A DNA stretch of 64,000 nt from Lactarius indigo. Taxonomy: Eukaryota > Basidiomycota > Agaricomycetes > Russulales > Russulaceae. A model generated the notes under the pieces. The model ran no database searches. It saw nothing but the letters and a program-made list of their open reading frames with translations, and was not told the origin of the DNA. The position numbers were made by a program, and so were the translations under genes. Where the stretch lies: positions 20,459 to 84,458 of the forward strand of contig JAFKAC010000180.1 of NCBI GenBank assembly GCA_025766275.1, given 5' to 3'. Below are positions 10,176 through 20,900 of the stretch, one piece after another (the first letter of the stretch is position 1; the number at the start of each line of letters is the position of its first letter).

Positions 10176-10754
10176 TGTTATGATCCGACGCTTCGGACCT
10201 AAGTCACAGTATGTCTCCACCCTGCCTTTCCCCTTCTGTACTATACCTTGTTACCAAAGGAGCTACTGTTACTAGTGGCGCTGTTTCTTTGATCCGAACT
10301 TCTGTTTACTCCGTTTAGTCTCTTTGATATTGTGTGGACTTGTGTTCATGTTGTTTGGAACCCTGTCCTATATAAACCTGTACCATAGACCGTAGGAAGC
10401 CAGACTTGGCTTCGCTTGCAATCTAGCAACCTTGCCTCCGTACTTTGGTGTGACCTCGCCTTATCCCTCTCTTCTTGTGCATCCCCTACCTCAGTCCCTA
10501 ACCGGGACACTCCGAAGTCTTTGCAGTTGAACTATATCAACGCGTCACACCTGTTATACTCTGTGCACTAGCAAGATCAAGTGTAGAGAAGTGTTAGACA
10601 CTTCGGACGAGGAGTCCTACATTACAGAGTAGTGCTGCACCTTGTGCCACACTTTTATCACTTGTATTTCATAGCAACAAGACAACAGAGGTCTTCGCTT
10701 GATACTTGTGTGACTCAGAACCTTTAGAACCCACGCCCCTGCTAGGGCGTAACA
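10176..10754 (+). repeat. 3' LTR of element 1
   Basis: This 579-bp copy of the 5' LTR has no difference seen by eye. It is followed directly by the CTAGA duplication and then by the continuation of the transposase exon. Confidence 0.95.
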
Positions 10755-13700
10755 CTAGATACTCTTGGTGCGTGATGGACAACTAATAATATTTGACATA
10801 CTGACCATGTTTTATGAATCAGCTCCGAGTGCCGCCATAATTCCAGATGAACCCCTACCCCGTACCTTCACTGCTGCCGAACCGATGGATCTTGACGCTG
10901 GATGGGGGACATCTGAGTCAGGTGCGCTATATATCAATCTTCCTAGCAGTTGGTTTGATCATCTACTCAGTGTGTGAACCAACACCTCCTGTCGCACGAG
11001 CAACTGGCTCTTCTAATAACCCTAAATTTACGGTCGAATACCACCCAAATAGTGGACGAAGGCCTGAACCACTTCATGAGGAGCCCAGCAACACACGTCG
11101 ACGTACCAACCCCCCCCCTCATAAAACGGAGCCGTGGCGACCATTCTTTCGAACATGCGAAGACTTTGTGTTCTTGGAGGTTCTCATGGAGATTGGAGTG
11201 ACCAAGGATCAATACAACCGTCTCTCTAAGATTGTTGGAACGTGCATCGATGGCAAGGGCACACTTACCCTGTTGGCTTACCCAGACATGATGGGTGCAT
11301 GGGAACGCGCCTCGTCTCAACTGACGCCCGTGAGGCTACTAGTTGTATTGAAGTTTAATTGCTAACCTTTTCAAGTGCTAGTTTGTTTTCGACAATATTG
11401 CAGTCCCATACAAAGGTGAGGATCGCATGTTCAAAGTATCTTATTGCCCACTGTGGGACTGGGCGGTTGATCTCATCATGGATCAGCAATTGGCCCAACA
11501 TTTTGAATGGGATGCGCGGAAGATTTTCAAGCACGATGGAGAGACTACTTCTCGTGTGTATAGTGAGCCTTGGACTGCGGACGCGTTTTGGAACTTTCAA
11601 GTACACATACCACTCTTTATTGTCTCCTTGTAGCACTTGTTCTAATGTGTACAATTTTATTGTTGAACCAATCATTGCAGTCTCGGATCCCCAAGGGTGC
11701 ATGTCTGTTGTGCTTCATCCTCTATGCGGATAAGTCGAAGCTGTCAAGTTTCGGCACAGAAATGGCCTACCCAGTGATCGCACGCTGCGCGAATCTACCA
11801 GTTGAGATTCAGAATAGCAACGGCACTGGTGGTGGCCGCATTATCGGATGGTTGCCAATTGTAAGTTTTCTCGCAGACTCAGATAGGAGATATCTAATGT
11901 TGTACTGCACTTATTCTAGGTCCCAGAAAATCCAGAGGACTCTAAGGAGACGGCATTCGTCAACTTCAAATGCGAGGTCTGGCATTGCGCGTTCCGTCGC
12001 ATAATCAAATCCATCATCGAGAAATCTAAGACGGGTTGCTGGCTTCAGTGCGCCGATGGCACTGACCAATTATTTTACCCTGGCATCATCATATTATCTG
12101 CCGACTATGAAGAACAGTAAGTACTTTATTCTATCACCACCTGAATCGGCTGACCCCAATGTATTAGATGCATTATGTCTCTTATCCGGGGCACTCGCGG
12201 CAAATGGCCCTGCCCAGTTTGTTTGGTCCCTGACGATGAGCTCACTGACATTACAAGGACTTGGCCGTTGAGGTCAACGGCAGGGATGCAGCAAATCATC
12301 GTACGTGGGCGCACCCTCCCCAAGAACGTTCACGAGAAACTTCTCATTGGACATGGGCTTCGTGATATTGATGTGAGTCTCATTGATTATTTCCTCTAAT
12401 AATTATGCATAACTATGAGTTCAGAACGTGTTCTGGCTTGTCAACAATTCGGACCCATATTGCGCGCTGTCCTTTGACAGGCTTCATTCAAACAATACTG
12501 GCCTATTTGGGCACCATTTGTGGTGGGAGTTCAAGGCTTTGGCTCAAACATGGGGCGGCGCAGCATCGAAAGTCGACCAACAGTAAGATATTTCCCGTCT
12601 TATCCAAGTCGATGTCCAAGTGCTTTATTCCTTCAGATTTGATCTTGCGCCTCGCTGGCGTGGCCTACATCACTTCCCTGCAGTGATGAAGGTGTCTTTC
12701 ACAGATGGCACAAAGTTCAAGGATATATCCGAGGTGCGTCAACTATATGTGGCTTCATCGCGTCAACTGATTGACTCTGAATCGTCAGAATCACCCCAGG
12801 TTGTGGTCTTTGCTGCACATAATGTTATTCCGCAGGACAGCAAGAAAGGGTGGCAATTACTATATTGTCTACAAAGCCTGTCCATCTTAGATTTGCTCTT
12901 ATCTCTCGAGGCACACATGGAGAAGACAATTCTCGCTGGGCGGAACGAACTGAAGAAGTTTGCTGACTTCATGGAGGTACTCGTTTTTTCTTTTTTTGAT
13001 GACTCTGCGGTATTGATCTACATAATAGAACTATATTCTACTATTTTTGGGATCGGCGGAAGAAGATAATGAGAAAGTCAAAGACTGGAACTTCCCTAAG
13101 ATGCACGCGTTGGTCCACGGCTTCGACGATATCGAAGCGAAAGGTGCCTCACGCAATTACAACACGAAACCAAACGAGAAATTTCACAGCCCCCTCAGGA
13201 AGCTGTACTTGAATCAGACCAATTTCAAGAACGTTGTACCTCAGGTCAGTCGCATACATTATCTTTATAGTTTATTTCTGACAATTACCATTTAACATAG
13301 ATCTTGAGGTATGATCATTTTGCGTTTATTTCAGCGCTAATCTGGGACCAAATCAACGAACTCGATGCGGCGGTTTCATGTCATGTGCAGACGTTGGACG
13401 ACGACGACGATGTGGAGGACGCTTTGGGGAGCACACAAGAACAAGATATTGGTCCCTCCCTTGGACCCACATTGACAGTACATGATGGCTCATCGCATCA
13501 AGGGAGAAGTACGATGTTTGATGCCGGGGCCGTTGTCCTGCAGTCGCAACAGCCCCCAGTTACATTAAAAACTCTTGAAGGCACTAACACTGAAAATCCG
13601 ACTTTCAGAAACTTCCATGCGAGACTCGCGACTTGGTTGACTGTTGTTCTACCCCAGTATAATTTCAGTTTCGCACCAGGCTGTACGCACGTTGAATTTC

Positions 13701-14196
13701 AGGACAATGACAAGGTGAGTTTCACATCTGATCTGGTATTTTGGCTCATTAGCTTTTTAAGATAACAGAATACAGGTCGATGAAAGTATGCTCTGAATCG
13801 AAGGTCGACTGGGAACAATATCTGGACTACCTGTATTGTAGTCCTAACTTCCATGGCCGCAAGAGATACGACTTCATGATTCTCATGACAACAGAGGGGT
13901 TCATTTTTGCAGAACTCAAGTTTATATTTACCGTTTCAGTTGCAGAGGACAAATACCCTATTTGCCTGGTGTGTCCCCTTGATGCATCCACAGGCCCACC
14001 ACGGGCCAAGGAAAAGGATTTGAGGCTTCGTCGTCTTTGTGCGAGGCGATCAATGGAGTTCTTTTTTGCCCAATCAATTGTGCACGGTGCTCCACTCATT
14101 CAGGACTTCAACAAGCATGGCGACTACCTTGTGATGGATGTCGTTGACCACACCAGCGACCTGTTCATCCGTTGCAACGAAATATTTGGATGGTAA

Positions 14197-14861
14197 TGTA
14201 TTCGCGTTTCTACATCTGGTTTATTTTGACTTATTTGGGATTACCGATTGATCAGCGTCTGGGACTGATGCACGGGGTAAGACACATTTATGAGTTTTAT
14301 CTTCCCTCTGGCTGATGCCTTTGTTGTGGCAGGCCCTCGTTGTTGCTTCAGATGTTTGCTTGTTCCGAATTGAAGTTGCATTGACAACCCCCTGACATTA
14401 ACAACAATTGAAACAACGTGAGTAGTTGCCACAGCGAACATGGGACCAGCCACCGCCAGAGGTTTCTCCGACGGTAAGCCAAAGCCCAAAATGCATACGT
14501 AGAACGCGATACAAGGTACCACCTTGCGCCTGCTGGCATCTATTGCAAACGGGGGTCCTTGCTGACCATCACCGTGCTCAACGTGCCCAAAGGCTGCATG
14601 ACGCACACCCAGAATACGCATCGCACAGGTTCACCCTGCTCCCTGCCCTCCGGAGTCGGAAAGCGCATAAGGGTGTAAACACGTGCGTATTCCGTCCTGA
14701 CGATTCAAGTTTATAGACATAATATGTTCCTACTAAATCAGCCCCACCTCACACCTTCAGCCCCCTCTGGACCCCCGTGAGCGCTGCATATGTAGGTCGA
14801 ACGCTTGGTTGACTGATAGTGCACCAACGATCGCGCAAGGACTACATCAAAACCAGATATC
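14197..14861. other. Flank between transposase and element A, no gene seen
   Basis: This is about 660 bp between the end of the Plavaka coding sequence and element A. Short frames exist on both strands, but none shows a motif or a consistent exon structure. It may hold the 3' end of the DNA transposon, but no terminal repeat was recognised. Confidence 0.4.
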
Positions 14862-15309
14862 TGTAACGCCGTCACAGCGTTAGCTCGACTTGAGCTGATG
14901 AAGGCGACTTTATGACTTAGCTAATCACGCCGAAGGCGTATGGCACGAAGGCAATTCTGACAGATGTGCGAAGACACTGTGATTCGATGGCACTCTAACT
15001 CTGATAGAGGCGAACAAGAGAGGAGACAAGAAGTGACGATTGAAGAAGACCAAGATGGCGTATCTTGGTCTTCCGTAGCCATCTTAAATACAAGAAGAGC
15101 AGGCTTTCAAGCGCTGCTATGAGTCATCGTATCGTAGCGTCCAACGTATCGCGTAAGTACCGCAATCCTACTACTACTACTACCTGTACTAGGATCGAGT
15201 CATCCCTCAACGCCTAACTCCTATCGTAATGGCCGAGTCCGTGACTAATATACCTTACCGCCGTAGTCACAACCGGTACAGTAAGGGTTCAACGTGCAAA
15301 ACCGTAACA
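14862..15309 (-). repeat. 3' LTR of element A (left copy)
   Basis: This 448-bp repeat is 4 transitions away from the right copy. It resembles the LTR of element B in its first 40 bp and in several inner blocks, so A and B are related subfamilies. Confidence 0.95.
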
Positions 15310-15322
15310 TCACCCCCTTTTC
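15310..15322 (-). other. Polypurine tract of element A
   Basis: On the element strand it reads GAAAAGGGGGTGA and abuts the 3' LTR. The same sequence is found at the matching place in element B. Confidence 0.7.
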
Positions 15323-17358
15323 AGCGTGAGACCCCAGACTCACCGGAAGTCCCGCGCCGTCCACGTGGACTGCTCGTCGCTAATTCTCTCGAAAACGTTA
15401 GCCCTCTCCAGTCGATAAATGCAGTCCCGCTTATCGTCCCTCGCCGACAGCCGCATGGCCTGAAGTTGGCGGATGCGGGCCGCGAGCCGCTCTTCTTCAT
15501 ATGCCGCCGCGCGGTAGCGTGTCACTTCCGCAGTCAGGGACTTGTCCCCGATGCGGTTCAGTGCGCGGTCGGTGATCTTGTCGGAGGCGAGGATGACCAG
15601 GTCCTCGTGGGCGATGAAGGCGCGTCCCGCAGCCGATAGCATCGGGTGAGCATAGAGGGGTTTGCCGTAGAGATGGGGAGAGCCAGGGATAAGTCCCAGC
15701 ACAAATGGATTCGCACCTCCGACAATTTGGACGTGACTGGCGTTCCTCTCTATGCCATCTGGTCCGGTGATGGGGAAATGAATGTAATGGGGCTGTCGAT
15801 TCGCCCTGAACCCCTCAGGCGCAAGGACCTGCGCGGGGTCGTCGTCGTGCGTAATGGGGGTGTGAAGTGCGACGCCAGGCAGTCGCACACGTCCTCGAGA
15901 CATGGCGGTTCCGTCGGTGTGGACGAGCCATGGGGTGATTCGGGAATTAGTAGGGTGGCTGTGCGTTCGAAGGAGGGGGTGTCTGACCGGGTAGTAATCC
16001 TCGTCGTCAGCGTGAGCCTCGTCGTTAGGGAGCGCTGCCTGCGCTGCCGCAACTCGCTCAATCTCCTCTGCGCTAAGCGCAGTTGTTCGTTGGCCCACTC
16101 CTTCGCCATCCTCCGCCAATCCTCCGCTGCTTCTAACTCCTGTTGGGTCTTCGAGGGGACGATTGGCAGGGAGAATTCCCCTTGTGCCGATGAGGTCGTC
16201 ACCTGGGGGAATGACGGCAATGGGTTCGCGATTGCCGTTGTCGTCTCGGAAGATGTGAGGGACGGCATGCTGCTGCTCGTCGTCGGGCTGGCGAGTCGGG
16301 TTGGGGAACCTCTGTAGGACATTAGCCCACTCTTGAGCGGTGATATGCCCCGCTCGCATGTTTGCAGGTGTGTACGGAGTGAGCTGGACCGGTTGAACCA
16401 CGGTTTCTTGGTCGTCTTCGATGAGGTGGGCGGCGTCTTGTGCGACTTGGTCGAGGAGGATCGCCATGGTGACATGTCTGAGGGGAGAAGTGGGCATAGA
16501 GGTCTGAGAAGATCGGATATAGGAATGGTACTCTCCCCACTCATCCTTGGGCTGGCTTTTAAGGCATCGTACGGCTGTCCGGCCCTCTTGATACTCCCTT
16601 ATCGCGTCTGGAGCGAATACGTCGTCCTTATCAACCCACTGATTCTCCGAGTCGGGGTAGCCCTTCCATTTGACGAGATATTGCAACTTCTTTTTCCTGC
16701 CGAAGTGCCGAGAGTCCACGATGGCCTCGACTTCGTATTCCTCCTCGCCTTCTACAAGGTCCGGTGGTGGACGTGGAAAGTTTTCGCCATGAAAGGCCGT
16801 ACGTTTATATGGCGTGAGAAGATCGATGTGAAACACTGGATGGATGCTCCACTGCATGGGAAGTTCGAGACGGTAGTTGTATGGGGACATCACCTGTACT
16901 ACTTTAAAGGGTCCGTGGCGTCGCGCCGCTAATTTCGCTGTGGGTTGATTGGTCCGTAGATGTCTTCCCTCCAGCCACACTTGATCACCAACTTGATAGC
17001 GTGGAGTATCTTTATGCCGAACCCAGCTGTCCTGTGCCTTTTTGATAAGGTCTTGTGCAAGCCGGCGTGCCTCCTTTAATTGTGTCAGTCTGGTGATTAC
17101 GTTTGGAATTGGAGATGGCTTATCCGTCCAATCGGCGGTCAGGTTGTACCCCATCAGAAGCATGAATGGCGATTGTTTTGTGTGTTCATGGGGCCAATTG
17201 TTGTGAGCGAATTCTGCTATCGGGAGATACGCCGCCCAGTTATCTTGACGCTCGTTGGCCCAGAATCGTAGATATTGTTCAAGCCACTGATTGGTCCGTT
17301 CCGACTGCCCATCCGTGCGCGGATGATAAGCCGTGGAAATGTTCTGTTGGATGCCTAG

Positions 17359-17935
17359 TGTAACGCCGCCACGGCGTTAGCTCGACTTGAGCTCGGAGAG
17401 GCGATAACAACTTAGCGCGAATGTATGCTCGACACGACGACGCGAAGGTCCGTGTGCTTGCCTTAGTGAATACACGAAGGTACACCGGCAAGGCCTCTGT
17501 CTATCTTGCTAATCACGAACGAAGTCGGAGTTCAATCGAAAGTCTGGGAGTAGAGCGAGAGAGAGAGAGAGAGAGAGAGAAAGAGATAAGCCGTAATAGA
17601 GAAGCAAACAAGTGACGATTCAAGAAGACCAAGATGTCGTGTCTTGGTCTTCACGAGGCCATATAAATACAAGTCGAGCAGGCTTACAAGCGCTGCTATG
17701 AGTCACAGTAGGTAGAGCGTCCAACGTATCGCAGAAACATCTCGAACCCTAATACTACTACTACTAGTATTAGTGGCGTGATTCCTCAGTCAGCAATCCG
17801 TACCGTATCGCCTATCGCATCACCGTATCACCGTATGTAAGTCCGCAACTAATATACCTTACCGCCGTAGTTGCAACCGGTACAGTAAGGGTTCTCAGTC
17901 GTCGTACCACAGCACCGAAAGTCCGAATCGTGACA
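17359..17935 (-). repeat. 3' LTR of element B (left copy)
   Basis: This 577-bp repeat includes a (GA)n microsatellite near 17560-17582 and a CTACTACTACTA-type tract near 17755. Confidence 0.95.
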
Positions 17936-17948
17936 TCACCCCCTTTTC
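17936..17948 (-). other. Polypurine tract of element B
   Basis: The element strand reads GAAAAGGGGGTGA directly before the 3' LTR, identical to element A. Confidence 0.7.
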
Positions 17949-17964
17949 AGCGTGAGACCCCGAC

Positions 17965-20900
17965 TCACCGAAAGTCCCGAGCCGGCCAATCTCGCTGTTC
18001 GTCGGCAATGCGCTCCAGCGCCGTGGCGCGCTCCAACCGATAGATGGAGTCGCGTCGATCGTCCTGCGCACACTCGATCATAGCGCGGAGTTGCGCTACT
18101 CGGGCTCGGAGTCGATCCAGCTCGTAGCTGGCCGCGCGAAAGCGCGTGACCTCCGCAGTAAGCGACTCGTCGTTGATGCGGTTGAGCGCGCGGTCGGTGA
18201 TGCGGTCCGCCTCGAAGACCACAAGGTCTTCGTGGGGATACGTGGGGCGAAGGGCCGCTGACACATGCGGCTCGGCGTAGAAGGGCTTACCGTACACGTG
18301 CGGCGACCCCGGTATCACTCCCAGTATCAGGGGGTCCGCCCCTCCAATGATCTGGACATGGGACGCGTCCCTCTCTACTCCGTCGGGTCCGGTGATGGGG
18401 TATCGAATGTGATGGGGTCGTCGGTTCGCCCTGAACCCTTCAGGCGCAATGACATGCGCGGGGTCGTCGGCGGCGGTGAACGGACGATGATCGGCGGCGC
18501 CGGGTACACGGATACGCCCTCGATACATGGGGGACCCGTCGGTGTAGACGAGCCATGGCGTGATGAGGGGATTAGTAGGGTCGCTTTTCGTTCGAAGGAA
18601 GGCATGGCGTGCCGGGTAGTAATCGTCGTCGTCATGGCCAGCCTCAGCTGCCTCCATCGCTGCCGTCGCTCGCGCATCTCCCTCAGTCGGGCCGCTGCGG
18701 AATCGAGCTGTTCCTTCTGCCACTCCGCCGCCACCCTCCTCCACCCCTCCAACTCGTACTCCATCAGCGCTTGAACGCTGGTCGTTGCTCGGGAAAACTC
18801 CGCGAACGCCGATGAGGTCGTCGCTTGGGGGGATAGCGGCGATCGGCTCGCGTTCTCCGCGGTCGTTTCGGAAGACGTGGATGACGGCGGGTTCGTCGTC
18901 GGGGGTAGTAGTGGGGTCAGGGAATCTGGTGACGACGTTGGCCCACTCTTGTGCGGTGATAGGCCCCTCTGTTGGTCTAAGAGGTGTCCATGGCGTGATT
19001 TGAGGGTCGGGTACCTCGGTGTCGTCGTCCTCAGCCAAGAGGGCGTGGGCGTCTTGTGCGAGGGAGTCGAGGAGCGCTGCTTGGGTGACATGACGCAGAG
19101 GGGATGTAGGCATGTGAGAGATGAGAGATCGGAGGAAGGAGGGATGACTTCCTTCGACTCTTGCGCTGCTCGTTTTAACTTGTTGTCCGCGCGCTTGTGT
19201 TTCCTGATATAGGCGGAGCGCTTCTGGCGCAAAGACGTCCTCCTTGTTGACCCACTGATTCTCCGAGTCTGGATACCCCTTCCATTTGACGAGGTACTGC
19301 AGGCGTTTGCCTCTGCCGAAATGCCGGGAGTCCAAAATGGCCTCGACCTCGTATTCTTCTTCGCCATCAATCAGTTCTGGCGGCGGGCGCGTGAAGTTTT
19401 CCCCGTGTAGGGGAGTTTGCTTGTAGGGTGTGAGAAGATCGATGTGGAACACTGGATGTATGCTCCACTGTGTGGGAAGTTCCAATCGATAGTTATAGGG
19501 CGACATCACCTGGATCACCCTAAAAGGTCCGTGGCGTCGCGCCGCTAATTTTGCCGTGGGTTGATTGGTCCGAAGATGCTTCCCTTCTAGCCATACGAGG
19601 TCGTTGACGCGGAACTTGGGCGTATCTTTGTTGCGTACCCATGCCTCTTGCGCCTTCTTCATAAGGCGTTGAGCGTCCATTCTAGCTTCTTTCAGCTGTG
19701 TCAGTCGCGCGGTTACTTGTGGAAGAGGGGATGGCTTATCGGTCCAATCAGCTCGCGGATCGTATCCCATCAGGAGCTGAAACGGCGATTGTTTCATGTG
19801 TTCGTGGGGCCAATTGTTATGCGCAAATTCAGCTATTGGTAGATACGTGGTCCAATTGTTTTGGCGTTCATTCACCCAGAAGCGCAAGTATTGCTCCAAC
19901 CATTGGTTGGTCCTTTCCGACTGTCCATCGGTGCGCGGGTGGTACGCCGTGGATATGTTTTGCTGCACCCCTAAAATGCGGCACGCTTCCCTTGTGAACT
20001 TGGACGTGAAGCGGGGGTCTCGGTCGCTGATGATTTTGCGCGGTAGCCCGAATCGTTTAAAGACGTGACTGACGTACAATGCGGCAGTTTCTTCTGCGGA
20101 TATTTCTTCCCGACATGGTATAAATACTGAAGCTTTGCTACAGTCGTGGTCGGTAACGGTGAGGATGCTGTCATGCCCTTCGGATATTGGCAACTTGGTG
20201 ATGAAATCGATCGCTACCGTTTGGAAGGGGAGCGCGTCGAGTACCGGTGTGATGGGGTATAGCGCCGCTCGTATAGGACGCGTGTTTACCTTGTTTCGTT
20301 GACATTCCGCGCATCCCTGGACGTACTCGTACACGTCCTTTCGCATTCGTGGCCACCAATAGTGCCTCTCCAGGATTCGTTGTGTTTTTGCGATTCCCGG
20401 ATGGCCGTGTATCGGCAGGTCGTGGTGGTCATGGATCAGTACGCGGTGCGTCGATGCTGGTCCGGTTATCACGAACCTGCCGTCCTTATACCACTCTCCT
20501 TGGATTTTCTTTAGTTGGTGGGGGTCGGCCCATACCTTGATTACTTCCTCGTCTTGTTGATGTCGCGGCTGCGCCAGGTTCGGGTTGAGGGTGAGTGTCC
20601 TTGCCGTGTTAAGGGTTCGGACAAAGATTTCGGGTGGTAATACCACCACCTTGCTGTTGTCTTCCGTTCCCTGGTCATAGTCCGGTCGACGTGACAGCGC
20701 GTCCGCTCGGCCATTGTTTTTTCCTTTGATGTGGTGAATCTCAAAGTCGTACTCTGAAAGCTCCAGTACTTCCCTGGCGACGCGTCTGCTGATCTTCTGC
20801 GGTGATTTCCAGTACTGCAGATTGAGGTGGTCCGAGTAAATTTTGATCTTATGTGGGGCTCCTGCGAGTAGCGGCCTCCAGTTTCGCAACGCCTTGACTA

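Larger units (their letters stand above)
2806..10754 (+). mobile_element. Ty3/gypsy chromovirus, full length (element 1)
   Basis: The element is 7,949 bp and bounded by 579-bp direct repeats starting TGTTATG and ending GCGTAACA. The 5-bp CTAGA lies on both sides (2801-2805 and 10755-10759) as the target duplication. The two LTRs look identical by eye, so insertion is recent. Internal order is primer site, gag, pol (protease, reverse transcriptase, RNase H, integrase, chromodomain, long C-terminal extension) and polypurine tract. The integrase-after-RT order plus the chromodomain place it among the chromoviruses. It lies in the same orientation as the transposase gene it interrupts. Gag and pol are long and uninterrupted, so it may be active, apart from the unusual gag start described for that gene. 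Confidence 0.95.
2633..14196 (+). pseudogene. Plavaka-type DDE transposase gene, split by LTR element 1
   Basis: The first exon (ATG 2633) encodes a C2HC zinc finger (CPICRTRYRIQGYPAHVKKC), has an in-frame TGA at 2741-2743, then reads on (KRYVKALEKRLHAL) to 2805, where element 1 sits. The frame resumes at 10755, ends at donor GTGCGT (10768) and continues from 10823 through about ten further exons with good GT-AG borders. Blocks typical of Plavaka (CACTA-like, CMC superfamily) transposases follow in order: PHKTEPWRPFFRTCEDF, KVSYCPLWDWAVDLIMD, SEPWTADAFWN, CFILYADKSKLSSFG, YPVIARCANLPVEIQ, GGRIIGWLPI, LFYPGIIILSADYEEQ, GKWPCPVCLVPDDEL, LDLLLSLEAHMEKTILAG and WNFPKMHALVHGFDDI. The C-terminal part runs to about 14196. 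Outside the TGA and the insertion the reading frame looks nearly intact, so loss was recent. Terminal inverted repeats were not located. Confidence 0.75.

Noticed and set aside
14862..15309. RIP as the cause of mutations in element A
   Set aside because: The few changes are at CpG and not enriched at CpA, and long pol and gag frames remain open, which RIP would have destroyed.
15229..16932. Plus-strand frames over element A
   Set aside because: They are antisense shadows of the pol C-terminal extension, which has homologues in element B.
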